In this document: piece after piece, positions 1 through 9,088 of the stretch
Layout of the letters: each line of letters starts with the position of its first letter
How positions within the stretch are numbered: position 1 is the stretch's first letter
Assembly: GCA_021521415.1 (NCBI GenBank)
Contig: JAIQDT010002056.1
Span: 310,001-374,000, forward strand
Length of the DNA stretch: 64,000 nt
Source of the DNA: Bidens hawaiensis
Taxonomy: Eukaryota; Streptophyta; Magnoliopsida; Asterales; Asteraceae
Direction: 5' to 3'
Position numbers and translations under genes: made by a program
Notes under the pieces: generated by a model
Told to the model about the DNA's origin: nothing
The model's input: the letters and a program-made list of their open reading frames with translations, nothing else
The model's database searches: none

Positions 1-1086
1 ATATGTGTTCTGAATCAACAAGACTCTATCAATTTTCACATAAATAAGAATAATGTTTTGAAAAAAGAATTGGAAAACTTGAAAGCTGATTTTGAATCAT
101 TGAATTTCAAATTAAAAAGTTACTCAAATTCATCTTATTTATTAGAACACATCATTCCCGAGTTCCGAGGCAAAAAGGAAAGAGGCGTGGGATATAACAA
201 TGTCCCACCCCCGATCCTGAATCAATTTTCAAGCACACCAGGAGCTGTGCCGGATGATGAATCAAATGATTATATACCCGAGGACACAAACCAAATTTCT
301 AAGTCTAAGGGTAAAGAAGTCATTGACCCGGCTCCTGAGTCCAAACAAAATGTTGATGCCACAGACTTAGGTTCCACAACTAAATCGGGCCCACCACCAT
401 CTAAGTCAAAGGCAACAACAACAAGAAGTTCTCAGAAGAAAAAGTTTAATCCTAAATCTGAGAAAGTCTATGTGGAACATAGTACCCAGTTTGTAAAGGA
501 GGGTAACGTTAATGAAAAACATAATTTCCCAAAACACCCTCCTAGACAAACTCCACCCCAAAATGTCAAATCCAGGGGGTACTATGATAACAGACAAAAC
601 CAGAGTTATTTCTCTCCACCAAGTCAAAGGGGGAGAAACTACTGTTTTTCGTGTGGAGAGGTAGGGCATATAGCAAGATTTTGCTATAAGTACACGGATC
701 CTAAGCAGTACATATCGACTCCGGATCCGAGGTATGTCAAGTCACCTCCTAGGAGGCGACCGACCATTGACATTCAAGGTCAAGAACGGTTTCACACACC
801 GAGGTCGGTTTCTCCTCGGAAACCTCAGCCAACCTCACCACACCAATCCCCAAACCCCTCAGATCCAAGTATTTCCACTTCGACAAGTGAAACTCAGTCT
901 TCAACCAGCTATCTCAAACATGCTGAGAAGAAGACTGACTTTTGGAAACCTAAGAAAACTAACACTGTTGATAACAACGTCAAATCTGAAAACAGTGTTA
1001 ATGAGGGTAAATGGATTGAATTGTTCATTCGTGATGAAGATGGAAAACCCAAGACCTTAAGGGCTTGGGTTTCCAATGATATTTAA
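1..1086 (+). CDS. gag: Gag, C-terminal part (nucleocapsid region), element A
   Basis: The frame is open from the first base to TAA at 1084-1086, so this is the 3' part of a longer gag. It begins with a charged, coiled-coil-like stretch, then a Pro/Ser/Thr-rich segment. One CCHC zinc knuckle (CFSCGEVGHIARFC, about nt 646-687) is the RNA-binding nucleocapsid motif. A basic, Pro-rich tail follows. Family B gag has two knuckles separated by a coiled coil, so a first knuckle probably lies left of the window. The pol frame continues in the same phase after the stop. No internal stops are seen. Confidence 0.85.
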   Translation: MCVLNQQDSINFHINKNNVLKKELENLKADFESLNFKLKSYSNSSYLLEHIIPEFRGKKERGVGYNNVPPPILNQFSSTPGAVPDDESNDYIPEDTNQISKSKGKEVIDPAPESKQNVDATDLGSTTKSGPPPSKSKATTTRSSQKKKFNPKSEKVYVEHSTQFVKEGNVNEKHNFPKHPPRQTPPQNVKSRGYYDNRQNQSYFSPPSQRGRNYCFSCGEVGHIARFCYKYTDPKQYISTPDPRYVKSPPRRRPTIDIQGQERFHTPRSVSPRKPQPTSPHQSPNPSDPSISTSTSETQSSTSYLKHAEKKTDFWKPKKTNTVDNNVKSENSVNEGKWIELFIRDEDGKPKTLRAWVSNDI

Positions 1087-1107
1087 ACCTTTTGTTTTTG
1101 TGTGCAG
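1084..1107 (+). other. Gag-pol junction: stop codon, then pyrimidine-rich stretch ending GTGCAG
   Basis: Gag ends in TAA and pol resumes in the same frame without a nearby ATG before the protease motif. Between them lies CCTTTTGTTTTTGTGTGCAG, which resembles a plant 3' splice site. Family B has TAATAA followed by CTCTTTTGTTTGTGCAG at the same place (minus strand 14671-14651 and 49499-49479). Pol could be made by stop readthrough or from a spliced RNA. The sequence alone does not decide. Confidence 0.55.
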
Positions 1108-4100
1108 GTTGCTCTATATGATCCAAGATTCAACATGTGGATCATAGACTCAGGAGCTTCCAGGCACATGACTGGAAACATGAATCTCCTTTCAAGTGTC
1201 AGACAAATAAAAGGAGGTGTAGTTTCCTTTGCAGGAAATCAAGGAGGTTATATCACGGCCCAAGGAATGGTGTCTAATGGGCGAATTTCGTTTGAGAAAG
1301 TAAATTTCATCAAAGAGTTGGAGAACAACCTGTTGTCGATAAGTCAAATCTGCGACAAAGGTTTCAAAGTTATGTTTGACGACCGAGATTGCCACATCTT
1401 GCCTAAGGATTTCAACTTTCCTGAAGACAAGGTTTTAATGTCAGCTGCACGCCAGAGTGATCTTTACATTCTGGATATGGCTAAGGCAGGGTCAACGTCT
1501 CCAACGGCGACATGTTTCGTGTCCAAGGCATCCGAACGTGATACTGTCTTATGGCATAGACGGATGGGACACATAAATGTCAGGAACATGAACAAGCTTG
1601 TGCACCGCAGACTAGTTGAGGGAGTTAATCTGAGAAGTTTTCGTCTCCCTGATTCATGTGTGAAGTGCAAAGCCGGAAAGCAGATAAAAAGGTCCCACAA
1701 GTCTAAGAGTTTCCACTCAATTGATATTCCGTTGGAACTCCTTCATATGGATCTTTTTGGCCCAATAAGCGTCAAAAGTATCTCTGGGCACTCATACTGT
1801 CTAGTGGTTACTGATGAATATTCTAGATTCTCTTGGGTGTTTTTCTTGAAAGTAAAATCAGAAACGTTTGGGTGTATACAACTGCTGGTTACAACTATTG
1901 AGTCTCAATACAATCTGAAGGTTCGAAGAATGCGGTCAGATAACGGTACAGAATTTAAAAATGCGAATGTTGAAAATTTCTGCAAAGAAAAAGGGATCGT
2001 TCAGGAGTTCAGTGCCCCATATGTTCCACAAATGAACGGGGTTGCTGAAAGGAAAAATCGTACGTTAATCGAGACAGCAAGAACAATGTTAGCCGACTCA
2101 GTGTTACCTGTTACGTTTTGGAGTGAGGCAATTGCCAACGCCTGTTTCACATTAAATCGGGTAGGCATCGTCAAGCGCCACGGCAAGACAAGTTTCGAGC
2201 TTCTTCAACGACGAAGGCCTAACTTAGAGCACCTGGAACCATTCGGGGCTCTTTGCACGTTACTTAAAAGGCAAGTCAATAATAAGTTCGAGGAGAAGAT
2301 CATCAACGGCTATTTTCTGGGTTACAGCATACCTCTCAAAAGGGTCTTCAACAGAACAACAAAATTAGTTGAAGAATGGTACCATGTCGATGTTCAACGC
2401 TACACAGAACCAGCCAAGGGGACAGGAGAAGACTGGTTGTTTGATTATGACAAACTGTTCAAGTCATTCAATCTGTATGAGATTGCTATTCAAATGATGT
2501 ATGAGGCGCAAAATGCACCTCCTGATGAATCTTTGCAATCTTCAACTCATCCTGGTCCGTCATCATCTTCCTCCACAGAGTCTAGCGATCAAGTTCAAGA
2601 ATCTTCCGAATCTGAATCTGAAGATGAATCTCCAGCAGATGATGTACAATCGGCACCAACTCAGGTTACGTCACAACCTTCATCGTCAAATCAAGAAGTG
2701 CCGAATGCAGATCAGCCTCTAACGTCTACTTCAGAGGCACCACAATCCGCTCCAGTTCCTGAGCCGAACTTAACTAACTTGGAACAAAATGTTGTCGTTT
2801 CTGACAATCCGGTTGTTAGGACTGAACGTGATCATCCACAAGACAACATTATAGGGGACTTTCAACAGGGTGTCAAAACTCGGCGACAGCTGAATTTTGG
2901 TCTCTACACAGAAATGATGGAGTCAGGATCAGTTGCTCTTAATGCCCATGAATGCTTCTTAGCACAAGAAGAACCACACAGCACCACCGATGCGCTGAAA
3001 GATTCCAACTGGGTCTCAGCCATGCAAGAGGAATTATTGCAGTTTAAAAGACTTGGTGTGTGGAAGCTGGTGGATCTCCCCAAAGGACAGAAGAAAATTG
3101 GCACTAAGTGGGTACTAAAATGTAAACGTGACGATCGTGGAGTGATTGTTCGCAACAAAGCCCGCCTGGTGGTCCAAGGGTTTAGGCAAATCGAAGGCCT
3201 AGACTACAATGAGGTATATGCTCCGGTTGCTCGTTTGGAGGCAATCCGGATGTTCTTGGCGTATGCATCTTTCAAGAAATTCAAAGTATATCAAATGGAC
3301 GTCAAGAGTGCCTTTTTGTACGGTCACATCGAAGAGACCGTATATGTGGCACAACCTCCAGGTTTTGAAGACCCATATCACAAGGACAAAGCCTATCTGC
3401 TCAACAAGGCTTTGTACGGTCTTCACCAAGCCCCGAGAGCTTGGTATAAAGAACTATCCAAACACCTTCTGAACAACGGGTTTAGAAGGGGAACCATTGA
3501 CTGCACACTATTCTCAAAAGAAAAAGAAGGAGATCTAATTATGGTACAAGTGTACGTGGACGACATCATCTTCGGGTCCACGAATAAAACACTTTGTAAG
3601 GAGTTCGAACAAGTGATGAAAGAAAAATTTGAAATGAGCTCCATGGGTGAGATGAAGTTCTTCTTAGGACTTCAAGTTGATCAAAAAGATTCCGGTATCT
3701 TCATTCACCAGACAAAATACGTCAATGACATCTTGAAACGGTTTGAGATGTTGAGTTCTTCTTCACAGGGAACTCCTTTAGAGGTTAATCACGGGATTAA
3801 TCCTGACGAGAAGGGTGAATTGATCAATCCAACTCACTATAGAGGGATCATCGGATCTCTAATGTACCTGACTGCTTCTCGGCCAGACATAATGTTTGCT
3901 ACGTGTCTCTGTGCACGTTACCAGTCAAAGCCGAAGGTCTCCCATCTGATTGCAGTCAAAAGAATTTTGCGTTATCTGAAGGGTACTCCAGATTGGGGTC
4001 TTTGGTATCCTTATGATGACAACTTCGATCTTCATGCGTACAGTGATTCGGACTATGGTGGTTGTAAACTCGATTACAAATCAACAACAGCAGGATGTCA

Positions 4101-4521
4101 GTTCTTTGGAAGTCGTTTAGTAACGTGGCAATGCAAAAAGCAGACGTCAGTCTCCACTTCAATAGCTGAGGCGGAATATATTGCGGCTGCCAGTTGCTGT
4201 TCTCAAGTTATTTGGATTCAGCAACAAATGCGTGACTACGGTATTGAATGTTCTACTACTCCCATATATATTGATAATTCTGCTGCAATTTCAATTACCA
4301 AAAATCCGGTCCATTTTAGCAAAACGAAGCACATCGAAATTCGATATCACTTCCTTCGTGATTGCTACGAAAAGAAGTTAATCGATGTGATAAAAATCCC
4401 CACTCAGGAACAACGCGCTGATCTCTTCACTAAAGCATTTGATAAACCACGGTTTTTATATTTACTAGAGATCAACGGCGTTAAACGTATATCAGATGAT
4501 GTTCCTGAAGATATCATTTAA
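1102..4521 (+). CDS. pol: Pol polyprotein (protease, integrase, RT, RNase H), element A
   Basis: About 1139 codons without a stop. In order: aspartic protease (IIDSGASRHM, residue ~14); integrase HHCC zinc domain (LWHRRMGH, ~150, to CVKCKAGK, ~186); integrase core with Asp in DLFGP (~218), Asp in RSDNGTEF (~279) and Glu in [10 protein letters not shown] (~316); a Ser/Glu-rich linker (~470-580); RT from ~640 with catalytic YVDDIIF (~818); RNase H with YSDSDYGGC (~980), EAEYIAA (~1023) and a late Asp (~1058). All key residues are present, so the enzyme looks intact. The listed start is GTG; translation probably continues from gag or begins after splicing at 1107. It makes cDNA and integrates it. 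Confidence 0.95.
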   Translation: MQVALYDPRFNMWIIDSGASRHMTGNMNLLSSVRQIKGGVVSFAGNQGGYITAQGMVSNGRISFEKVNFIKELENNLLSISQICDKGFKVMFDDRDCHILPKDFNFPEDKVLMSAARQSDLYILDMAKAGSTSPTATCFVSKASERDTVLWHRRMGHINVRNMNKLVHRRLVEGVNLRSFRLPDSCVKCKAGKQIKRSHKSKSFHSIDIPLELLHMDLFGPISVKSISGHSYCLVVTDEYSRFSWVFFLKVKSETFGCIQLLVTTIESQYNLKVRRMRSDNGTEFKNANVENFCKEKGIVQEFSAPYVPQMNGVAERKNRTLIETARTMLADSVLPVTFWSEAIANACFTLNRVGIVKRHGKTSFELLQRRRPNLEHLEPFGALCTLLKRQVNNKFEEKIINGYFLGYSIPLKRVFNRTTKLVEEWYHVDVQRYTEPAKGTGEDWLFDYDKLFKSFNLYEIAIQMMYEAQNAPPDESLQSSTHPGPSSSSSTESSDQVQESSESESEDESPADDVQSAPTQVTSQPSSSNQEVPNADQPLTSTSEAPQSAPVPEPNLTNLEQNVVVSDNPVVRTERDHPQDNIIGDFQQGVKTRRQLNFGLYTEMMESGSVALNAHECFLAQEEPHSTTDALKDSNWVSAMQEELLQFKRLGVWKLVDLPKGQKKIGTKWVLKCKRDDRGVIVRNKARLVVQGFRQIEGLDYNEVYAPVARLEAIRMFLAYASFKKFKVYQMDVKSAFLYGHIEETVYVAQPPGFEDPYHKDKAYLLNKALYGLHQAPRAWYKELSKHLLNNGFRRGTIDCTLFSKEKEGDLIMVQVYVDDIIFGSTNKTLCKEFEQVMKEKFEMSSMGEMKFFLGLQVDQKDSGIFIHQTKYVNDILKRFEMLSSSSQGTPLEVNHGINPDEKGELINPTHYRGIIGSLMYLTASRPDIMFATCLCARYQSKPKVSHLIAVKRILRYLKGTPDWGLWYPYDDNFDLHAYSDSDYGGCKLDYKSTTAGCQFFGSRLVTWQCKKQTSVSTSIAEAEYIAAASCCSQVIWIQQQMRDYGIECSTTPIYIDNSAAISITKNPVHFSKTKHIEIRYHFLRDCYEKKLIDVIKIPTQEQRADLFTKAFDKPRFLYLLEINGVKRISDDVPEDII

Positions 4522-4591
4522 ATTGTTTTCATTTTTTTCTTTTCTTAAAAATTTGAAAAAGTCCAAAAAGATTTTGTTTTTTATAAATTTT

Positions 4592-4604
4592 AGGGGGAGA
4601 AAGG
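4592..4604 (+). other. Polypurine-tract-like sequence just after pol
   Basis: AGGGGGAGAAAGG lies 70 nt after the pol stop. The true tracts of this element, 6 kb further on, share the AGGGGGAG core. It could be a secondary plus-strand priming site, or a relic of an ancestor whose LTR followed pol directly. Confidence 0.4.
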
Positions 4605-4789
4605 TTTCAAGAAAAACCAAAAACAAAACCAAAAACAATATAAAATTTTCAAAATTTTGAGAAGTTGATCTTGTTATAAGAAAGATGATAGTACACAGAC
4701 GCTATCATACTGAGACATCAAAAAGATTTGTACAGCTTATTTTCATTTTTCTTATCTTAAATTTTTATACATCACTATCGCTTAAAATT

Positions 4790-5050
4790 ATGTCGATTAC
4801 CTCAGTTTGATGGACACATTTTCGGATGTGTTTTGGTCCTTACTTCTACTAGTAGATTATGAGGATAGCCATTAACCAGATGACTGAAAGTGATTGGGGC
4901 GAGTTTTGATGGGTTTTTATTCTTTCGCTGAAAATTAGTCGGTTATACTTAGTTAGAAGGACACATACTCGTATGTGGTCGGTCCAGTTGATCCATTGGA
5001 TCTTCAGGATAGCCGTTTACCTGAAGACTTTGACTTGATCGGGGCGAAAT
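4790..5050 (+). other. Duplicated stem-loop module in the post-pol spacer
   Basis: Two related units of about 130 nt, 4790-4910 and 4930-5050, each run from a stem-loop before GGTCC to AGGATAGCC and end GGGGCGA. Unit 1 pairs ACACAT (4814-4819) with ATGTGT (4826-4831). Unit 2 pairs CACATAC (4962-4968) with GTATGTG (4971-4977), and CTTCAGG (5002-5008) with CCTGAAG (5020-5026). Family B has the same two units on the minus strand (45860-46130) with paired changes in the unit 1 stem. There is no convincing ORF. An RNA role such as packaging, stability or translation is inferred. Confidence 0.6.
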
Positions 5051-5443
5051 AATTTAAACGTTATATGTTTTAAAAGACATTCATATATATTCAGAAAATG
5101 AGAAATTGATCCAACCTTGGAAAATGATAGATACACTGATTCTGTGTGCTTAACTAGTAAAGTTATTAGGCTTAAAAGGCTTTAGAACAGTCATTGTGTG
5201 TCATGATAGCTTTTTATGGTGCGTAAAAGTAGATGTGATACAAACTAAATCTACTCGATTTTACGTGGAAACTCCTTAAGAGTTTTGTATGTCTTCATAT
5301 ATATCTTTCCGAATGATAGGCAGAAAAGCGATTACCCAGTCATACACGAGCCCATAAGTGTTCTGATTCCCGTAAAGATAGTGTGTGAAGAAACTGCAGT
5401 GATCCAGATTCGGGACTTGCAATTGTTTACTACTCTGAAGTCT

Positions 5444-5485
<42 letters not shown>

Positions 5486-5902
5486 ACATTATGAGTGATT
5501 GAAACATTCTAGAGTTAACAATGTCAAGACTTCTCAATCATGGAGTAAGAAAGAAAGAAAACGGGAAGCAGATGAAGACACTTACAACTTTAATCAGACA
5601 CTATGGGTCAAGGTCAATTCGGGGTGACTTGGGGAAAGCCAAATACGCCTTGAGAATAGATAGGAGGCATCATAATCTCTGAGTTGATACCCACTTAAAT
5701 TTTGAGACATAATTGAACCTAACTCGTATCACAGAAACGATGAAAACCATTTTAAGTTATTTACATGCTCACAACCTGTTTCTTTATGTCATAATACAGC
5801 TAAACACGGATCTGTGTGACAGTCACGTAATTAGTATGATTCCTGTTCGGATCTTTCTCACAAAAAGAATATTCATTATGTCTTGTTTAACTTCGTTTAT
5901 TC

Positions 5903-5951
<49 letters not shown>

Positions 5952-6056
5952 CAGTAGACAGTCATATACGTCTGTATGATTTCTTATTATAGATCCTTCT
6001 CAACCAAAAATAATGTGTTTTAAAATTTTTGTACAGTTGTTTATTTCAGTTTGAAT

Positions 6057-6101
<45 letters not shown>

Positions 6102-6600
6102 TTTTTAATTCTGAATTAATCTTTTTATTTTTATTTATTTTATTCTGCTTTAATGTTGATGAGAAATCATCGTGACAGGTAGTCTGATCCCTGTCCCTCC
6201 CTGTAAATATTTTGATAAAAACCAAAAAGATTTTATTTCTATTTATTTTTTTTCTTTTTCTTTCTCATTTTATCTATTTCTGTTTGTTTGAGAATCGATG
6301 AGAAATCATCGTGACAGGTAGTCTGATCCCTGTCTGTTCCTACTAAATGTTTATCCAGTGTGTAGGAATGAAAGAAAACTTCATGCAGGTTGCTAAATGT
6401 TCATCTGTGCAACAGGCTGTGCATGAAAGAAAGAATGAAGTGACAAGAAAACCCAAAGATGTTTGAGCCTGATATTTTTCCATTTGTTACTAATGTATTA
6501 TGATCTATATGTTCTGTAGGAACGAAGCTCTCAGGATTGGAAAATGTCTACGAAAACTAACCAAGTGTCAAAAGTTTATGTTTTCGTGCAGGTTCAAAGG
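5051..6600 (+). other. Non-coding spacer between pol and third gene, with three long A tracts
   Basis: No supported ORF. Uninterrupted A runs lie at 5449-5483, 5905-5948 and 6062-6099. About 5590-5880 closely matches family B (minus strand, about 45290-45010), though the two families' proteins differ clearly. In family B an AT/A-rich microsatellite (45379-45427) sits where A has its first A tract. The tracts are probably slippage-grown simple repeats and not retrogene tails. Confidence 0.7.
6159..6335 (+). repeat. Direct repeat, two ~37-nt copies about 140 nt apart
   Basis: The stretch beginning ATGAGAAATCATCGTGACAG and running through CTGATCCCTGTC occurs at about 6159-6195 and again at 6299-6335, nearly identical. 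T-rich DNA lies between. This is a local tandem duplication in the spacer. Confidence 0.75.
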
Positions 6601-6662
6601 CATCACGATCGATGGACGGGAAATAAGAAATTTAAAAATTTATTTTTCAAATGTTTTCCCTC

Positions 6663-6848
6663 ATTCGATCGAATAGGTTGCTATTCGATCGAATAACTCG
6701 ATCGAAGGAACTGATTCGATCGAATCAGTGGTTGAGGATTGCAAACAGTTGCGAAGAGACTCATTCGACCGAATAAGAATCTCATTCGATCGAATGGTCC
6801 AAACGAACAAGTCCGTTCGATCGAATAAGTCCAAAAACAGTATAAATA
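6663..6848 (+). promoter_or_regulatory. Putative internal promoter of the third gene: TTCGATCGAA array plus TATA box
   Basis: Several copies of the palindrome ATTCGATCGAAT or close variants occur from 6663 on (near 6683, 6711, 6783, 6812), then TATAAATA at 6841-6848. The last palindrome is about 20 nt before the TATA box. The 3' LTR has the same arrangement (10793-10887) and shares the exact 18-nt palindrome CTGATTCGATCGAATCAG (6711-6728 and 10793-10810). Surrounding sequence differs, so this is not simply an inserted LTR. More copies follow in the leader intron. Promoter activity is inferred. Confidence 0.55.
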
Positions 6849-6976
6849 CTCAAACTTATTCGATCGGTCAGTTAATTTCGAAATATATTACGGATTTTTG
6901 CTCTCAAATCTATTTTCCTCAAACCCTCTTTTTGATCCGATCATATTATTCGATTTTTCACGTAGATCACGAAAAT

Positions 6977-7341
6977 GTAAGTTTTACATGTTTTTAACCG
7001 TGTTTTGATCGAGTTCTTGATCGTTTAAGTTTTCCGGGTTCGGGTGTTCTTCATTTCTGGGTTTCTGTTTGAATGAGTCGAACCAGTCCATTCGATCGAA
7101 CGAGTTTCTTATTCGGTCGAATGTGACTTATTCGACCACTAGTTCGATCGAATCAGAAGTCAACGATAAGATCTATCTCATTCGATTGTCTGTGATCGAA
7201 CCAGATCTCATTCGATCGAATGAATAGCTCAACCGATCGAATGTGTTACTCGTTCGATCGAACTAGTCCAGAAAATTTGAAAAGTTTAAACGCATTCAGT
7301 CGTTTCAATATCTGTTCGTTCTAACACGTTTAAGTTTACAG
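6977..7341 (+). other. Putative leader intron of the third gene
   Basis: A consensus plant donor, AAAAT|GTAAGT, lies at 6977, about 130 nt after the TATA box and behind a CT-rich stretch typical of plant 5' leaders. An acceptor, TTTAAGTTTACAG|ATTCA, ends at 7341, five bases before the ATG at 7347. The length would be 365 nt. The intron carries further TTCGATCGAA motifs. In family B a CAG acceptor also lies two bases before the homologous ATG. Confidence 0.55.
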
Positions 7342-7346
7342 ATTCA

Positions 7347-8924
7347 ATGGCTGAAGTTGCAGTAGTGGTTGCTCAGTACAAAACGTCCATCAAGCACAAC
7401 ATCGTGGCTTTTCTAGACGAAAAGTCGAGCCACGGGAAAGACTTTGCAACGGTGATAAAGTTTCTGAAGAGGTCGAGGATCTCTGGACCCATCTCTAGGA
7501 TTATTGAGCCTATCATGTCTATCCAACAAGAGTTTTGGAGGAATGCCACGCACGACAAAACAGTCGTGCCGTCGGTTATTCGCTCCACCGTTAGAGGGCA
7601 AGCCATCGTTATATCTGCCCAGGTCATTAGAGAAGTCTGCGGATTTGAAGATGATGAATCAGACCCGACCTCCCTACATCCTGCTGCAACAAGAGGATGT
7701 TTCGCACGTATGAAGTATGACGGCGACCTCAATGCCGGTCTGCTTCATAAGGCCAACTTGTGCCCCGAGTTCAAATATTTGGCACACGTTGTGATGCACT
7801 GCTTGGGCCCTCAACGAACCAGCTTTGACAAGCTGAGGGAAAGCATGCAGTTCACTGTAGCTGCTTTGGTGATGAACCGACCATACAACTTCTCTCAGAT
7901 GACTTTCGGTCATATGGTCGAGAACATCACGTTGAAGCAAGGGAAAAGTGAGAAGTTTCTACAGTTCCCACGGTTCGTGCAAATGATTGTCGATACTCAA
8001 GCACCAGGGTTACTGAAAGAAAACGAAGGTGATGTGGTGAAACTGGACCACATGAAAAATGAGACTCTCAACCGTCTCAAATCTTACAAGGAACGTCCAA
8101 CCAGGCCACCAATCAAAAGATGCTTCGGGCATTTGGTGAATCCGTCTTACAGGGCCCCTCCTAAAAGGAAATGGAGAAATGATACCAGTGACTCAGACGT
8201 CGAAAACTTACCTTTGCAGGAATCAAGCGACGACTCTGACACTGAGGAGGTGGCGGTCCCTGAAGATACAAGGACCGAAGCTGAAAAGGAGGCTGATTCG
8301 TTTCTAAATGAAGAAGAGTTGGAAACTGGTGAGGAAGTCAGAGCCGTGGAAAATCCGGCCGACATAGATGTAGGAGAAGAAAGGCCTGCAAAGAGGCAAA
8401 AGAAGAAGGTTACTCGGAAGTATCGAAGCTTATTTCCCGATCAACCGCGTCCCTCAATGTTACCATCCGTCGGGACTTCTGCTGCTCCTCCTGCTCAACC
8501 AGCACAGCCACCAACACCGCAGTCAGCTCAACAACCTATTCCTCAAGCTCAACCTGAAATGGCCATACCTCAAAAGGTTGCATCCGAACTTGCTGATTTG
8601 CACAAGGCGATGATGAAGATGTTACTGTTCAAGGCAGAGCAAGAAGAACAGAATCGGCTCAGAGATGAGCAGATTGCTAAACTTCAAGCTGAGAACGAAA
8701 TGCTCAGGCTTGAAAATAGTCAGTTAAATGCTACTGTCGCTGAACAGGGATCTTCGATCAATGAACAAGGTTCTTTGATCACCGAGCTGAGAGAGTCAAA
8801 TCTACGCCTTGAAGCAAGAGTGACTGAGCTGAAGGGTGATGTTCTTCGTCTGGAAGGTCCAACCAATGTCGATGTGGACACAGACGAACTGGACTCTTCT
8901 GATGATGGAGGTGAAGGTAGTTAA
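7347..8924 (+). CDS. Third ('envelope-like') gene, coding exon 1, element A
   Basis: The open frame of 525 codons ends in TAA at 8922-8924, but the coding exon probably ends at 8916 (donor AAG|GTAGTT). Residues ~1-245 form a conserved N-terminal domain containing FPRFVQM. It is homologous to the start of the 934-residue protein at 41195-43999. An acidic stretch (~280-335), a basic patch KRQKKKVTRK (~350-360, nuclear-localisation-like), a Pro/Gln linker and a heptad-rich coiled coil (~412-505) follow. No signal peptide or membrane segment is seen. The protein is of a type I recall beside copia pol in Asteraceae repeats. Its function is unknown. Confidence 0.75.
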   Translation: MAEVAVVVAQYKTSIKHNIVAFLDEKSSHGKDFATVIKFLKRSRISGPISRIIEPIMSIQQEFWRNATHDKTVVPSVIRSTVRGQAIVISAQVIREVCGFEDDESDPTSLHPAATRGCFARMKYDGDLNAGLLHKANLCPEFKYLAHVVMHCLGPQRTSFDKLRESMQFTVAALVMNRPYNFSQMTFGHMVENITLKQGKSEKFLQFPRFVQMIVDTQAPGLLKENEGDVVKLDHMKNETLNRLKSYKERPTRPPIKRCFGHLVNPSYRAPPKRKWRNDTSDSDVENLPLQESSDDSDTEEVAVPEDTRTEAEKEADSFLNEEELETGEEVRAVENPADIDVGEERPAKRQKKKVTRKYRSLFPDQPRPSMLPSVGTSAAPPAQPAQPPTPQSAQQPIPQAQPEMAIPQKVASELADLHKAMMKMLLFKAEQEEQNRLRDEQIAKLQAENEMLRLENSQLNATVAEQGSSINEQGSLITELRESNLRLEARVTELKGDVLRLEGPTNVDVDTDELDSSDDGGEGS

Positions 8925-9088
8925 GAGTATTTTGAGTGAATGTAGTAAGGACTTAAATGTTAAATCTTTTCAATTAATGATTTGTTTGTAAACCTAGTTT
9001 CATATGTAATGATATTGTATTTAATGTTTATGATATTGCATATGTTTACTTAAATTTGTTGTTACTTTGTGTTTGTGTAATCAAACAG
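8917..9088 (+). other. Intron in the third gene (172 nt)
   Basis: Donor AAG|GTAGTT at 8917, acceptor TAATCAAACAG|GT ending at 9088, with an AT- and U-rich interior and a T-rich stretch before the acceptor. Exon 1 ends one base into a Gly codon and exon 2 supplies the other two, so the join is in frame. The joined product would be 938 residues. The unsplit homologue in family B is 934 residues and matches both exons. Confidence 0.75.

Noticed and set aside
5449..6099. A tracts as tails of processed pseudogenes or LINE/SINE insertions
   Set aside because: No flanking target duplications and no coding or SINE-like sequence before the tracts. Simple-repeat growth is more likely.
6663..7341. A nested solo LTR of family A upstream of the third gene
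   Set aside because: Only the palindrome motifs and one 18-nt palindrome are shared with the LTR. No TGTTAGG or CCGACA ends and no collinear similarity were seen.
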